From: Oscheius tipulae
Taxonomy: Eukaryota > Nematoda > Chromadorea > Rhabditida > Rhabditidae
NCBI GenBank assembly: GCA_037178975.1
Contig: JASJZH010000001.1
Span: 186,001 to 250,000, forward strand
Length of the DNA stretch: 64,000 nucleotides
Direction of reading: 5' to 3'
Under the pieces are notes generated by a model. It saw only the letters and a program-made list of their open reading frames with translations. It made no database searches and was not told the DNA's origin. Numbering within the stretch: the first letter of the stretch is position 1; each line of letters starts with the position of its first letter. Made by a program: the position numbers and the translations under genes. Positions 11,320-29,169 of this stretch are shown here, piece by piece.

Positions 11320-12660
11320 ACTTCTAATTCATCCCAGTTCGGTTGCCTGAATATCTATCTCCTCTAGTACAGCATTGAAAAGAATTGTAGAAAGTACGCA
11401 TCTCTGTCGAACACCTCGTTTGATCATTATCTTTACCATCTCTTGTTGTATTCTGACTTTCGATTCCGATTCCATATACAGTACTTGTAGGATATTTACA
11501 TAACTTATATCGGCTCCTTGTTTTATCTAAAAACACTCCTCCATTCGATAGTATCACATGCATTGCGATAATCCACGAACACCAGATAGAGAGGGTTCTG
11601 TAGTCGTAAGCCTTGTAAATCAACTACTGCACCGTATGAAGATGTTCAATAATTGATTAGCTCCGACGAAAACCTGCTTGTTTCACTGGTTGATTGAATT
11701 CCATATGAGCTTGAATCCTAGCAAGTATTATTCTTGTGAAGAGTTTATTTAGAGCAGGCAGGACCGAGATGGGACGATAACTATTCAAATCAAGTAGGTC
11801 GCCTTTCTTTCGGAATCAAATGTTGTAACTGATTCGGGAAAACCTGTTGGATTTTTTTGTTGAGCCATTATCGCATTAAACAGATCCGTAAGAAATGGGA
11901 CCATCACTGACTCGGCAGATTGTAGCGTCATAGTTGTTTGTAGTGTCCAGCGGCTGTCCTCTTCTTCATGTTCTTTAGCTGCTTTCGTTCTTCTTCATTG
12001 AGGATCGGTGGGATATTATTGGCCATTGGAAATTGTTGCTGTACTTGTGCGGCAGAAGCGTATAAATCTTTCGAAGAACTCCTTGACTCTATCTAGTAGT
12101 TCTTGAGGGGAGTGCGTTATAGATCTGTTGATTTGCTTTAGCTACCACGTAGTTGGATTTGATACATCTTCGAACAGTCTTTTGGAAGCCAGCGTCTGAT
12201 GATAGTGTAGAATGCGTCTCTTCTGTATTTCAGCACTTATGGATAATCGTATTTGTTCAGCTGGGTTAGTTGAAGGTGGGAGATGACATCAGTTTTGGAT
12301 AGGAGGAACCGTCTTTCGTTAAAAAGGTTTTTAGCATTAATTGACAGTCTCTTATCTCGTAGTACTTGTTCTGTTGCTATCATTCGGGCAGTTTTCATTT
12401 CCTACTTCTTATTTATTCGCTTAATCAAGTCTATAATTATCGATTAGAGCGTTTCTGAGAGTAGACCATTCCATATTCGAGTTTCTGCACCATGTAGAAC
12501 CAGCTATCGCTGTAATCTGCACTTTTGTCCTCTGGGTCTTCTTTTTCCGTCCCTCGGATACCACTCTGTGATCTTCCTTGCCCATCTGCTCGGTTCCATG
12601 TGTTTGTAATCTTTTCACCTGAGTTCCTTATTAACCGCCATCGTCTTCCAGTCGTTCAAT
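11320..12660 (-). mobile_element. Decayed RTE-like LINE fragment
   Basis: Minus-strand frames give scattered reverse-transcriptase pieces. These include a PVKQAGFRRS motif near 11680, a VLEEIDIQ-like stretch downstream of an RCVLSTILFN-like motif near 11400, and a basic, RNase/EN-poor N-terminal part up to about 12620. The pieces lie in different frames and stops intervene, so it is a relic. The same family is better preserved at 44.2-45.8 kb. Confidence 0.6.
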
Positions 12661-12949
12661 AGTTGGTGCGTCATCTACGATATTCACAAAAAGACTAGAT
12701 AAAGACGTTTTGATGGAAGCTGTAGAGTTGCAAGTCAGGGGAAGATTGGCCGAAGCTTATAACATCCCATTAGATTTCCCTCAGCGCGTTGCTCATTTCC
12801 AGTAGCCGAGCCTGACCGGCGAGCGTTCTGACGTCCATGTGGCATATGAAGAAAGAAGATTAGTGTCCTTTTCTCAGCGATGGAGAAGAACCTCTCGTGC
12901 TCGTCCGGGGCATTGCCGAGAGGGGAGTCTACAATTGTCGATAGGTTCC

Positions 12950-13085
12950 GTCCGTGGAAGCGGGTAGGCTACTAGAGTAGAGCTAGGAAGCTGACGACCT
13001 TTCGAAGAGCTCTGTTGTTTTTGCAGTTCATCCACAGGTTCATAGAAGTCTTTATCGAAGGCTGGATCTTGGAAGATGTTCAAAA
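12950..13085 (-). repeat. Repeat flanking LINE relic (inverted partner of 11133-11235)
   Basis: The minus strand reads NIFQDPAFDKDFYEPVDELQ and continues open for about 70 codons. The related copy at 11133-11235 keeps 'PAFDKNFNGPVDDL'. Protein-level similarity between the copies hints at an old coding origin, but no family is recognised. Confidence 0.45.
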
Positions 13086-13284
13086 ATAAGCAGACCTAAA
13101 TCCGCCTTAACACGCCATCAACAAGATAAGAGCAGAGTGACGCAAACTCAGGAAGTTACAGAGTCATCTGCGGGGCCGTTCTTTCTATACCCCGCTTGAA
13201 TTTGGTGAGCAAACTGATAAAACGTGTCGAGCAATGAACCTGCAGACGCTGTTTCTCAGTGTTTTATTACAAAATAAAAACATT

Positions 13285-13345
13285 TGGTGAACGTGGGGTT
13301 TGAACCCCAGACATTTGGATTTGTAGTCGAAGCGTTATAGTCCAT
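13285..13345 (-). repeat. tRNA-derived repeat fragment
   Basis: On the minus strand a B-box-like GGGTTCAAACCCC is preceded by CGACTACAAATCC, the same anticodon-arm sequence as the copy at 9401. The A-box half is diverged. Confidence 0.4.
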
Positions 13346-13788
13346 TTCCAACCTCCAGCGGCACTTACGAATTCTTTAAAGGTGGAAGCCGAAAGTGGGG
13401 CTCTGCTTACATATTTTGGTCATTCTCAACGCTTTTCTTACATATTTACCCTAAATTTCTTGTCAAGTTGGTTTATGCATGCCTAGAATTCGGTTACACG
13501 GTCAGAATTTGTAAAAAGTATGCGGAAAGTGGAGAAAATTCAAAAATTTGGTATTTTTCTTTTTTCGCGCGCAAATATCGAGCCACCAGCGTACAAATTG
13601 CCGCTTGACGTTGGAAATAGACTATAACCGACTGAGCCATACAACGAAACCGGTGCGCCACCTACAGAGAATACTTGGGTTTAGGATTGGATACGGGAAG
13701 ATAAAATGTGAGTATGTGGTGTTAGCTTTAATTGCAGGTAGCTCAGGATATAAATGCGGTAATTTCTAAAAGTTAAACACTCTCAAGA

Positions 13789-15723
13789 TCAAGCACTCTC
13801 CTCGCTGACGATTGCCGGAGCTGATATCTTTCTCTCTTCGGTCTTCACAATAGCCATGGTAGCCTCTTCCGGCAGCATGGTATTGCGTCTCTTGTCCTTC
13901 GACTCATCCTCTTTCTTATCCTCAACCTCTTCCTGTTTCTCCAGCTTTGGTGCCACCTTCTTCGGCATCAGCGGACTCAGTCTCTTCTTCGGAGTCGGGG
14001 TGATAGAAAGCCGCTCGGTCTTCTCCTCACTCTTTGGAGCTCTCTTCTTCACGCTCAGAAGAGGACTGTGGATGGAGATGCTGTTGTCCGAGATCATACT
14101 ATAGTCCAGAGCCAAACTTTCTCTCTTCATGTTTGGGAGGGCATCGAGTTGGCAGGAGAGACGGTTCTCGACCGACTTGTGCTCCTTGTAGGAGGGACAG
14201 ACGAGGCGATTCACAGCCTCAATCCAGGGAAGGGCTTCCTTCCCCATGGAGGAGAGCATGACGGAGCCGTAGCGCATCTTGATCTCAATGTCGGTGCGTT
14301 TCTGAAAAGAAGTGCATTACTTTAACCACCATTTTGAGCCTTGGGACTTCTGTGGGTCTCATGATTGCTATGTTGCCAGCCATCTTCCTTTGACACTCTC
14401 TAACCTTGTGTTTGTCAATTTTTCTTCTCCTAACTGTCTCTCCTGCATCTCAACCTGTCTCTCTACATGAGATTATCTGTCTCTCTGTCTCTCACTCTCT
14501 CTCTCCGTATACTTCTCGTTTCATACATTTCTCAATAGATGCTATCAATTCGCCTCGACGACGTCTTAGCTGCCTCTTATTTTTTGTCTATCAACCTGTC
14601 ATTAGAAAACTTGTGTCACCTACGCTATCGACTTCGTCTATCCTCTCAAAATTTCGTGGCCACGGATAAAGACAGTCCATTGCAGAAAACCTTTTTCGTT
14701 TCTGTTATATTGCTGCATGAGCGATCCACAAAGCGAATGAACCTCCCCCTTGTGCTCATGGGCCACCGTTCACACCTCCTCAAATTGTTATGTTAAAGAG
14801 ACAGCAACATTGCGGGTGTATGGGTGCCACCGGGAACGCATTTTTGAATTTGAATTTGGTGTGGGAATTTCAAAAATCATAGGATTTAGTTTCTTTCGAA
14901 TAGTCTACTTTGACAAAAAAAACCACCAAAAAAATGGGGAAAATAGTCGTACAAGAGGAAGACAGCGTTTCGTCAGTTTCATCCATTTTTCTTGGTAAGT
15001 TTTCTGTCGAAGTCGACTATCCTAGGGTAGAAAATTGATGGCAAATCGATTAAACACGCTTAAAAAAAGGAGAAAATGTGTAATGCAGAAAGAAACTAGA
15101 ATCTAAAATTTGAGGTTTTTTTTTTAAATCCCGCACAAAATTCAATTTAAAAAGCGCATTCCCGGGGACACCATACACCTGCAATGTTAGAGTCCCTTTA
15201 AAAAAAACTTTTCTCAGGGTCTAGCAAAAACATTGTGGATCATCATTCACCTTCACCTCAGTAATAGTAGCCCACTTGAACGGAACCTTACTTACAATGG
15301 TTGTGGGGTCTCCTTCAGAATCCTTCGTCTTCAGGGTAGTCGTACAAGTTGTAACCTTCACAGCTTCCGGGATATCCACCAGATATCCCTTTTCTTCGGA
15401 AGAGTATACAATCATATATCCCTGCTTGGTCACTATACAAACTCGCTCCTCCAATTTAGTCGTACTGTTGTAGAAGAAGCCCTAAACTTGATTCAATCCT
15501 TTGAACAAGCTCCGCCACCTTATGCTTGATCATGGTTTGAATCTTCCCAGCAATCAGAGTATCCTCTGCCGCTATCTTCCACTTGGTCATGGAGGGCAAG
15601 ACGACTTTCTGCAAGAAGTGGAACTATGAGCTTGACCGAAAGTGGTTAGAAATTCACCTTGCGGAAAGTTTTGATGGCGGGAAAATCGTAGTCCTTCATC
15701 GTGGAAGATTTCTGTACGCTGGC
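13789..15723 (-). CDS. PH-like domain protein with Ser/Lys-rich tail (3' part)
   Basis: Exons joined in phase (about 15723-15657, 15609-15483, a 15454-15244 block and 14301-13789) give a protein containing KVVLPSMTKWKIAAED. A likely PH-type fold follows: ERVCIVTKQGYMIVYSSEEKG through KVPFKWATITEVK, then KRTDIEIKMRYG and a closing ALPWIEAVNRLV helix. After it comes a basic, Ser/Pro/Glu-rich tail (KKRLSPLMPKK, EEVEDKKEDESKDK) ending VSEESA. The order beta-strands then a Trp-bearing C-terminal helix is typical of PH domains, which bind lipids or proteins at membranes. The exon ending TEVK splices to KRTD across a MITE-bearing intron. The N-terminus is not located; the first exon seen starts after AG at 15723 and more may lie upstream. 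Family membership is an inference from pattern only. Confidence 0.6.
14792..15207. mobile_element. MITE-like element with ~75-bp inverted repeats
   Basis: The left end (AACATTGCGGGTGTATGGGT..., then GGGAACGCATTTTTGAATTT) matches the reverse complement of the right end (AACATTGCAGGTGTATGGTG..., GGGAATGCGC) over about 75 bp. The interior is non-coding and AT-rich. It lies in the intron between the two halves of the PH-like gene. Non-autonomous DNA element; superfamily not determined. Confidence 0.65.
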
Positions 15724-16457
15724 AATGGCAGTGTTTGGAATGTGACAAGTACTTTGTAAGAACCAGGGACAAATACTGAATACGATAAGCACAGGAACTG
15801 AGCCAGTGACAGGTGAGAAATAGGTGAGCAGGAGCAAGGAACAAGAATATTAACAAGGAAACGGGACAGAGGTCCGGAGAGAAATAATCTATAAGAGAGT
15901 TATAGACAGAGAATGAACAAAGAAGATAGCCAGAGGGAGTAACAGTGATAGACAAATCATAAGAGACACGGACAGGGAGAGGGAGGAATGTCAGGGCCTG
16001 TGAGGCTAGGAAAGGGACAGAACCAGGTGCAAAGACAGAGATATTGGCTGAGACAGTGAGTTTGAGATACAGAGACAGTGAGAGAGACAGGGACAGAGCG
16101 ACAAGGAGCCAAAAGGTACAGAGACAGTGAATGTGAGTTACAGAAACGCCAGAGAGACGAGAACAGTGTAATAGAGAGACAGGGTAAAAGATAGAACCTG
16201 GAGTAAGGAACCAGCGCTCATTCTTCCACCTTCCAGCGACACAATTTACCTTCCCGATCCCAAAACCCCCAATTGGTATTGCCTATTCCATGAATAGCTC
16301 TATGAGCCTTTCTGTCACAAAAATGACAGCCGCCCACTAAATCAAGGGACTACGCTGTCTCTTGCATAAAACGTAGACTGAGAAAATCAACTTTATTTTG
16401 TGAACTTATAACAAGAACAGAGAACAGAAGCTGTGATGAGTATCCGAGACTGAACTA
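15724..16457. other. Spacer upstream of the PH-like gene, with GACAGA tracts
   Basis: A long imperfect GACAGA/AGAGACAGGGACAG tract occupies about 15960-16195. A 44-codon minus-strand open stretch (16191-16325, with GCHFCDRK and NWGFWDREGK) lies beyond it but has no visible start or splice context. Upstream exons of the PH-like gene may also be hidden here. Confidence 0.4.
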
Positions 16458-17699
<1,242 letters not shown>

Positions 17700-18566
17700 T
17701 CTTTAAGCAACTAGTTTTAACCCTGCAACAATCATTTTAGTATCTCTGATAAAATGCAATGACATTCAAAAATTTCAGGGTACCGTGACCCATTAAATGC
17801 TACAACACAAAACTTTATATATCACATGTCTACATTCAGCATAGATAGCGAGAAATTGGGCGAGAAACGGGGGGTTGACTACTGTGTACACAAATATAGA
17901 ATTCTGTACTTTAGGGGAGGGTGGCTATTAAGTACTTTGACAATTTGGGAAAAATAGAAGGTCACAACCAGTCGTTGGAAAGCCTAGAGAGAATTGGATG
18001 GAGATTGGACTAATTTTTTGTGTAATTTTTTTTGGGGCGGTTATAATTTGTTCACAAGCCGAAAAATTAAATATGCACTTTGTTGCGGGACCCATTTACA
18101 GTAAAAATGGAGCGTAATTTGCTTAACTTAAGTCGGTTTTTGAATTTGAACCAACGAAAATCACTAAATTGCACTAGTAAAGTACAGTTGGTCCTCGAGG
18201 TTCCAAAAACTATGCGCAATTTCGGTGAATCTCGTCGGTTTTTAATGGCATGTTTGTATTTATTCCAAGGAAAAGAAACTTACGCTAGTAAATTACGAGC
18301 GGTGAAACATCGGTTCGTTGCGATACTTACAGCCAAAATGGAGCGTAATTTACTTATTATCATCAGATTTTAAGCGTTTTTGCTTTTATTCCAACGAATA
18401 AAAAGTAAATTACGCTATTAAACTACAAACGGTGGAATCAAATCCAACGTAAATTACGCGATTGCATATTCAAAATTCCAGCCTGGGAACAAACTACATG
18501 TTACCGTATCACAGAGCACATTTATGGGGATTTTAGTATAGAAAAAGGGGTGGGGTGGGATACATT
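17700..18566. other. Intergenic between icd-2 and wwp-1
   Basis: This 870-bp spacer holds the icd-2 promoter or the end of the upstream wwp-1 transcript. Its right half is the GCGTAATTT-bearing repeat listed separately; nothing else was recognised. Confidence 0.5.
18095..18465. repeat. Repeat built on AGCGTAATTT / AAATTACGCT units
   Basis: 'AAAATGGAGCGTAATTT' occurs at about 18103 and 18335. Reverse-complement forms (GTAAATTACGCTATTAAACTAC, CTTACGCTAGTAAATTACG; each a relaxed match) interleave with them. The mix of direct and inverted units over 370 bp suggests a rearranged foldback or satellite remnant. Confidence 0.5.
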
Positions 18567-25352
<6,786 letters not shown>

Positions 25353-26482
25353 TCTGGAAAGTGAATTTTGTGTATGAGAGCTGAGAAAACGGGAAGAAAA
25401 GGAAGATAAATGGCATAAAAACAGAATATAGCAAATTTTCGAAGTAATATAGGGGTCTCAGCTATGTTTAGCCATCGTCAACGAATATAATACCAGCATT
25501 CAACTATTCTACACGACAATGAGCAGTTTTGCGAGAAAGTGAAAAGCGAAAAACCGATTTTTTTTCACCCAAGAAACAAAACTTTGCGATCGGTTCAAAT
25601 CGCTTCCTTTTTTCCGCCAAAAAATGCTTTTATTTTCCACTTTTTTAAGGCAATAGTCATCACAAAGCATGTAGCCGAAAGGTGAGACGAAATATACGGG
25701 AAACGTGCGTAAAAGTGCAATAAAAAGATGAATCTTCTTTCTTTTCGAATGAATCTACAAACTTGCGGGAAGATTTCCAATAAACTCTTCTGACGGCTTT
25801 TTACAGCACCGATTCATGCTGACTCAAATTCTCCGAGTTTAGACTCCTCTTTCTCAGAACATTGAGAGCAGGAGAAGAGGCTTCCCGAGAAAGTGGAAGA
25901 AAAAATGTGGTGCTCCCACCCAAATTTGATAAGAAAATCTCGTGTAGAACCTTCTAGGCATGAAGGACAAGAGTCAAGATAACACGGCCTAATGTTTGAG
26001 TTTTTTGTGGGAAACAGCTAAACACAGGAACAGGGCATTGAAAAAGACGATTATTTCGAAATTGCGGGAAGAATGCTGGCGAATATAGACCAAAACATGT
26101 CGCTGGAACCTTACGCTGACGTTTCCTATTTCAAAATACTCAAACCTCCGAGGTTATTTACTAGTTCATGGGGAAAGAATGGTCTAGACGTCCTGAAACT
26201 GTCTCTCGAGGAGAGACTAATAAGACTGTCACACAGTAGGCAGAGAGAGTGACAGCCGGTCTCTCGTTTTCCCACAACGGCAAGACGATGGGAGAGAGAA
26301 CCTGCACATCTAACTGGAGGGAGGCCGATGGCGGCCAATAGGCGATCAATACCGGGGAGAGAGAGAGGGGCAGAAACACCTGCTGGCAGCAGTCTCCGTG
26401 TGCGGGAAAAGATAATAAAAAGGCCCAGAGCAAACAGTGGGCACGATCGATTCTTTGGACAGATCTTTATACAAAAAAAAAA
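25353..26482. other. Intergenic between wwp-1 start and psf-3 stop
   Basis: AT-rich upstream region of wwp-1. No gene, RNA or clear repeat was recognised apart from the psf-3 3' flank at the right end, which is copied at 27163. Confidence 0.5.
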
Positions 26483-28269
26483 TCAGGGATGTTTTCGTTT
26501 ATTCGTGACGGGACCACCACTGCTGAGCCATTCTTCGACCTCCCGGCGCCAGACGAGAATCTGATTGAAGAGCTGCTTCTCCATCTCGTCCATCTTGTCC
26601 GTCTTCGTATGACCTTGGAGAGCCTTCGAGACGACTCCTGCAATGAGAAAAAGTGTTGTTGATGAGTCGAAAGATGGATGGCTTTTATGGAAGCGAGGGG
26701 GTTTGCCCAAAAAATAGGTATTTGATTTTCAACGAATGGATCGCGAATGGTCTGGCTTGTATTCAATACAAATGTTGCTCGCAACTTCGAAAAAACTGAA
26801 TGCCCAGGGGTCAACTGAGCCTGAGGCGTTAAAATTTTCTGCGACCAACTTTTTGGACCAAAGAGGGTGTCCTTTCGTGAATATCTCAAAAAATGAGAAA
26901 TTTTTTCTACAACCCCTATTTGTGCGATTTTTCCTGTTTTCAAAAAAGTAACTCCATTTTTGACCGGTTCAGTCGGTTTCTTGATTTTTTCTGAATTGTT
27001 CATAAGCTGAGAACTGTTTGTGGAAAACTGGCAAAATTACGTATACATGGACGCCATAAATCAAAATTCTTCGCCTCGCTATCGCTTGCCGTGCGAACAC
27101 TCCTCTGAACCGCAGTTCAGGCCCGTTGATCACTGTGACCCTCGCAAAATATTCGATAAGAAGATAATAAAAAGGCCCGTAGCAAACAGTGCGCAGGATT
27201 GATACTTGGGACAGATCTTTACACAGAAAAAATCAGGAATGTTTTCGTTTAATCGTGACGGGACCACCACTCCTGAGCACAAAACTTTGGAAGATATCCG
27301 TGCTTATGGGCATTTTAGAAGATTTCAGACCGAGATTTATTTGAGAAAATTAGATGGTCTGCTGGCATTTTTATCAAAATTTGTTTACAATTCGCTTGCT
27401 CAAGGACTGCCCAATCCAGCCACGTCTTACATGTTTCAAATCGGAGCGAGCAATTTTATGGCTCAGGGAAGCAATTTTTCGGTCTGGAACTGCTCCGTGA
27501 AAGTTGTAGAAGCTTGGTAAAGCTCTGGACAGACTAAAAAAAGGATGTAATGAGATTAAAAACAAAGATTTTGAGCTACTACTTTTTCTATCAATTTCGG
27601 GGCCTCAGGACTTTCTATTCAACAATTCACACAATTCTGGGTAAAGCCACAAATTGGGCTGGGACTTCTATTATGGTCACTTATTTCCGTGGGAACCACA
27701 GTATGAGGCCTCCGCTTTCCTTTTGTATTAACTATGGGTAACTTTTCTTTTCGAACATTTTCAGAGGTAAACAACAAAAAGAACCTCCTATCCTCTTGAC
27801 GAGTGTGTTTAGTAGACAATCTGAGAGCTTTTTGCCTTCTTCCGGCTCCAGCAGATCCGCTAAATGCTGTCCGACAAAGTAAAAATATTGCTGAAGGCGT
27901 TCCAGGTCCGTCGTCTCGGCATTAGCGGCCAAAACTTGTTGAACTGCATCATTATATGCCTTCGGCACGTGTATCTGGAAGTGAACGATGGTTTTGATGA
28001 GAGAAAAAGCCTACCTCACAATGTCTTCTGATCCTCCTAAGCATCCAAAGGGGAACATTTACTTTGACTCCGCGACTGTCGATTACATCCGGCACTGGCA
28101 ACCCAATTAGCTTGAAAAAATCTAGAATTTAACATGTTCCAGGCGATAAAAGAGGTTTACCGGTAGGAATTGTGTCGTAAACTGTACATGTAATGCTGGC
28201 ATTTCGAGCTATTATGTCGTCGAGGTCGTAATAGGTCGACGGGACAGGCATTTCAACGCCGGAGTCCAT
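26483..28269 (-). CDS. psf-3: GINS complex subunit PSF3
   Basis: PSF3 is one of four GINS subunits of the replicative CMG helicase (with CDC45 and MCM2-7). Four exons join in phase: 28269-28161 (MDSGVEMPVPSTYYDLDDII...), about 28121-28017, about 27974-27794 and 26639-26483. Family marks are the N-terminal YYDLDDI start, VKVNVPLWMLRRIRRHCE (the beta-rich to helical switch), VPKAYNDAVQQVLAANAE, then FYFVGQHLADLL and SDCLLNTLVKRIGG. The last exon, VVSKALQGHTKTDKMDEMEK, ends with a short polar tail, TNKRKHP. The total of about 180 residues fits the family. The last intron (about 1.15 kb) contains a copy of the gene's own 3' end. It is transcribed divergently from the ZC3H18-like gene. Confidence 0.87.
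27163..27280 (-). repeat. psf-3: Partial duplicate of the psf-3 3' end inside its own last intron
   Basis: This block repeats 26413-26530 in direct orientation: 'AGATAATAAAAAGGCCC', 'GGACAGATCTTTA', then 'ATGTTTTCGTTTAATCGTGACG' with its GGGACCACCACT flank (shown in pieces). It covers the last codons of psf-3, its stop and the 3' flank, with about 10-15% divergence. The intact exon is the left one, since only it continues into the coding sequence. This copy is a dead 3'-end relic. Confidence 0.75.
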
Positions 28270-29169
28270 TTTATCTACAAAAAACAGTTGTTGCAGCTGA
28301 GAGGCAATAAGAGCTTTGGAAGAGAGCAAAGACGGTAGAAATGCTAGGAAACAAATTTTTCTTCCTAAATGTTGCTTCCACGGCTTTACGGGTGCTGGAA
28401 CCCTGGAAAGTTGATTTCTACTGTATCTAAGATTTAATTTGAACTGAATATACACAAAGCAAACAAAAAAAAATGGTTGGAAAATAGGCGAGAAAACGAA
28501 ACTAGTCGGAACTTTACAACGTCAAAATGTAAATGAAGAAAAACTCGTGCGCATTTTTGAAATTAGCCTACTCTATCCAAAGCCCGCGTATTTCAAATTT
28601 GCCCTTTTTGTATTTCACTTTCTCTTTTCCTTTGTTCCACCTTTTCCTCTTTATTTTTAGGAATAGGAATTTTCTGTGTAAAATTAACAGTGGCAGCTGT
28701 AGAGAACATAAAGTAGCCAAGAAGCTGCGAAAAGAACTTCAAAAATCTCAATTTCGCGCTCTTCCAAATTTGCTGGCACTTTTGCAACGAAAAGGCTCGC
28801 TCCTCCCCCAAAAGCATACTCCAATCGATAGAATCCCCGTTGGTGTTCTCACACACACAGTCTATTTCCGTCTGCTCTACTTACGCGGCCATCGCTTTTC
28901 CTTCTGTGAAGAGAAAAGACGACAGAGAAATGTTCACACAGTCCCCTTATATTTCGATTATCCCCTCTTCTCTCTTCTTCCTCTGCCACTACCGAGAGCA
29001 TAAGAGACACAACGGTAAAGAGAATTTGTGCTACGAGAAATTTTGATTGCCTGTTGTAATTACATAATTTTTCAATCCTTCGAATTTAATCGTTTGAACA
29101 GTGTCGTTTTTCTTGAATTCTTTGGAGATCTGCTCATTTTCAGGGCAATCAACCGGCTACGAAGGAGGA
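28270..29169. promoter_or_regulatory. Divergent promoter region psf-3 / ZC3H18-like gene
   Basis: 900 bp separate two divergent ATGs. An AATTTTC(A)G-type acceptor (TCATTTTCAG at about 29134-29143) precedes the right-hand ATG and could be a trans-splice site. No TATA element is obvious. Long open frames on both strands here have no recognisable content. Confidence 0.4.

Larger units (their letters stand above)
6113..13788. other. Gene-poor region of microsatellites, hairpins and decayed repeats
   Basis: No host gene could be supported in this 7.7 kb. GACAGA-type tracts lie near 6300, 7970-8035, 8815-8915 and 10740-10805. It also contains a 70-bp hairpin element, tRNA-derived relics and a decayed LINE, each listed separately. 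The open frames here are short, low-complexity or antisense to repeats. Confidence 0.55.

Noticed and set aside
14034-14325. Plus-strand open frames over 13.85-14.33 kb
   Set aside because: Antisense to the last exon of the PH-like gene.
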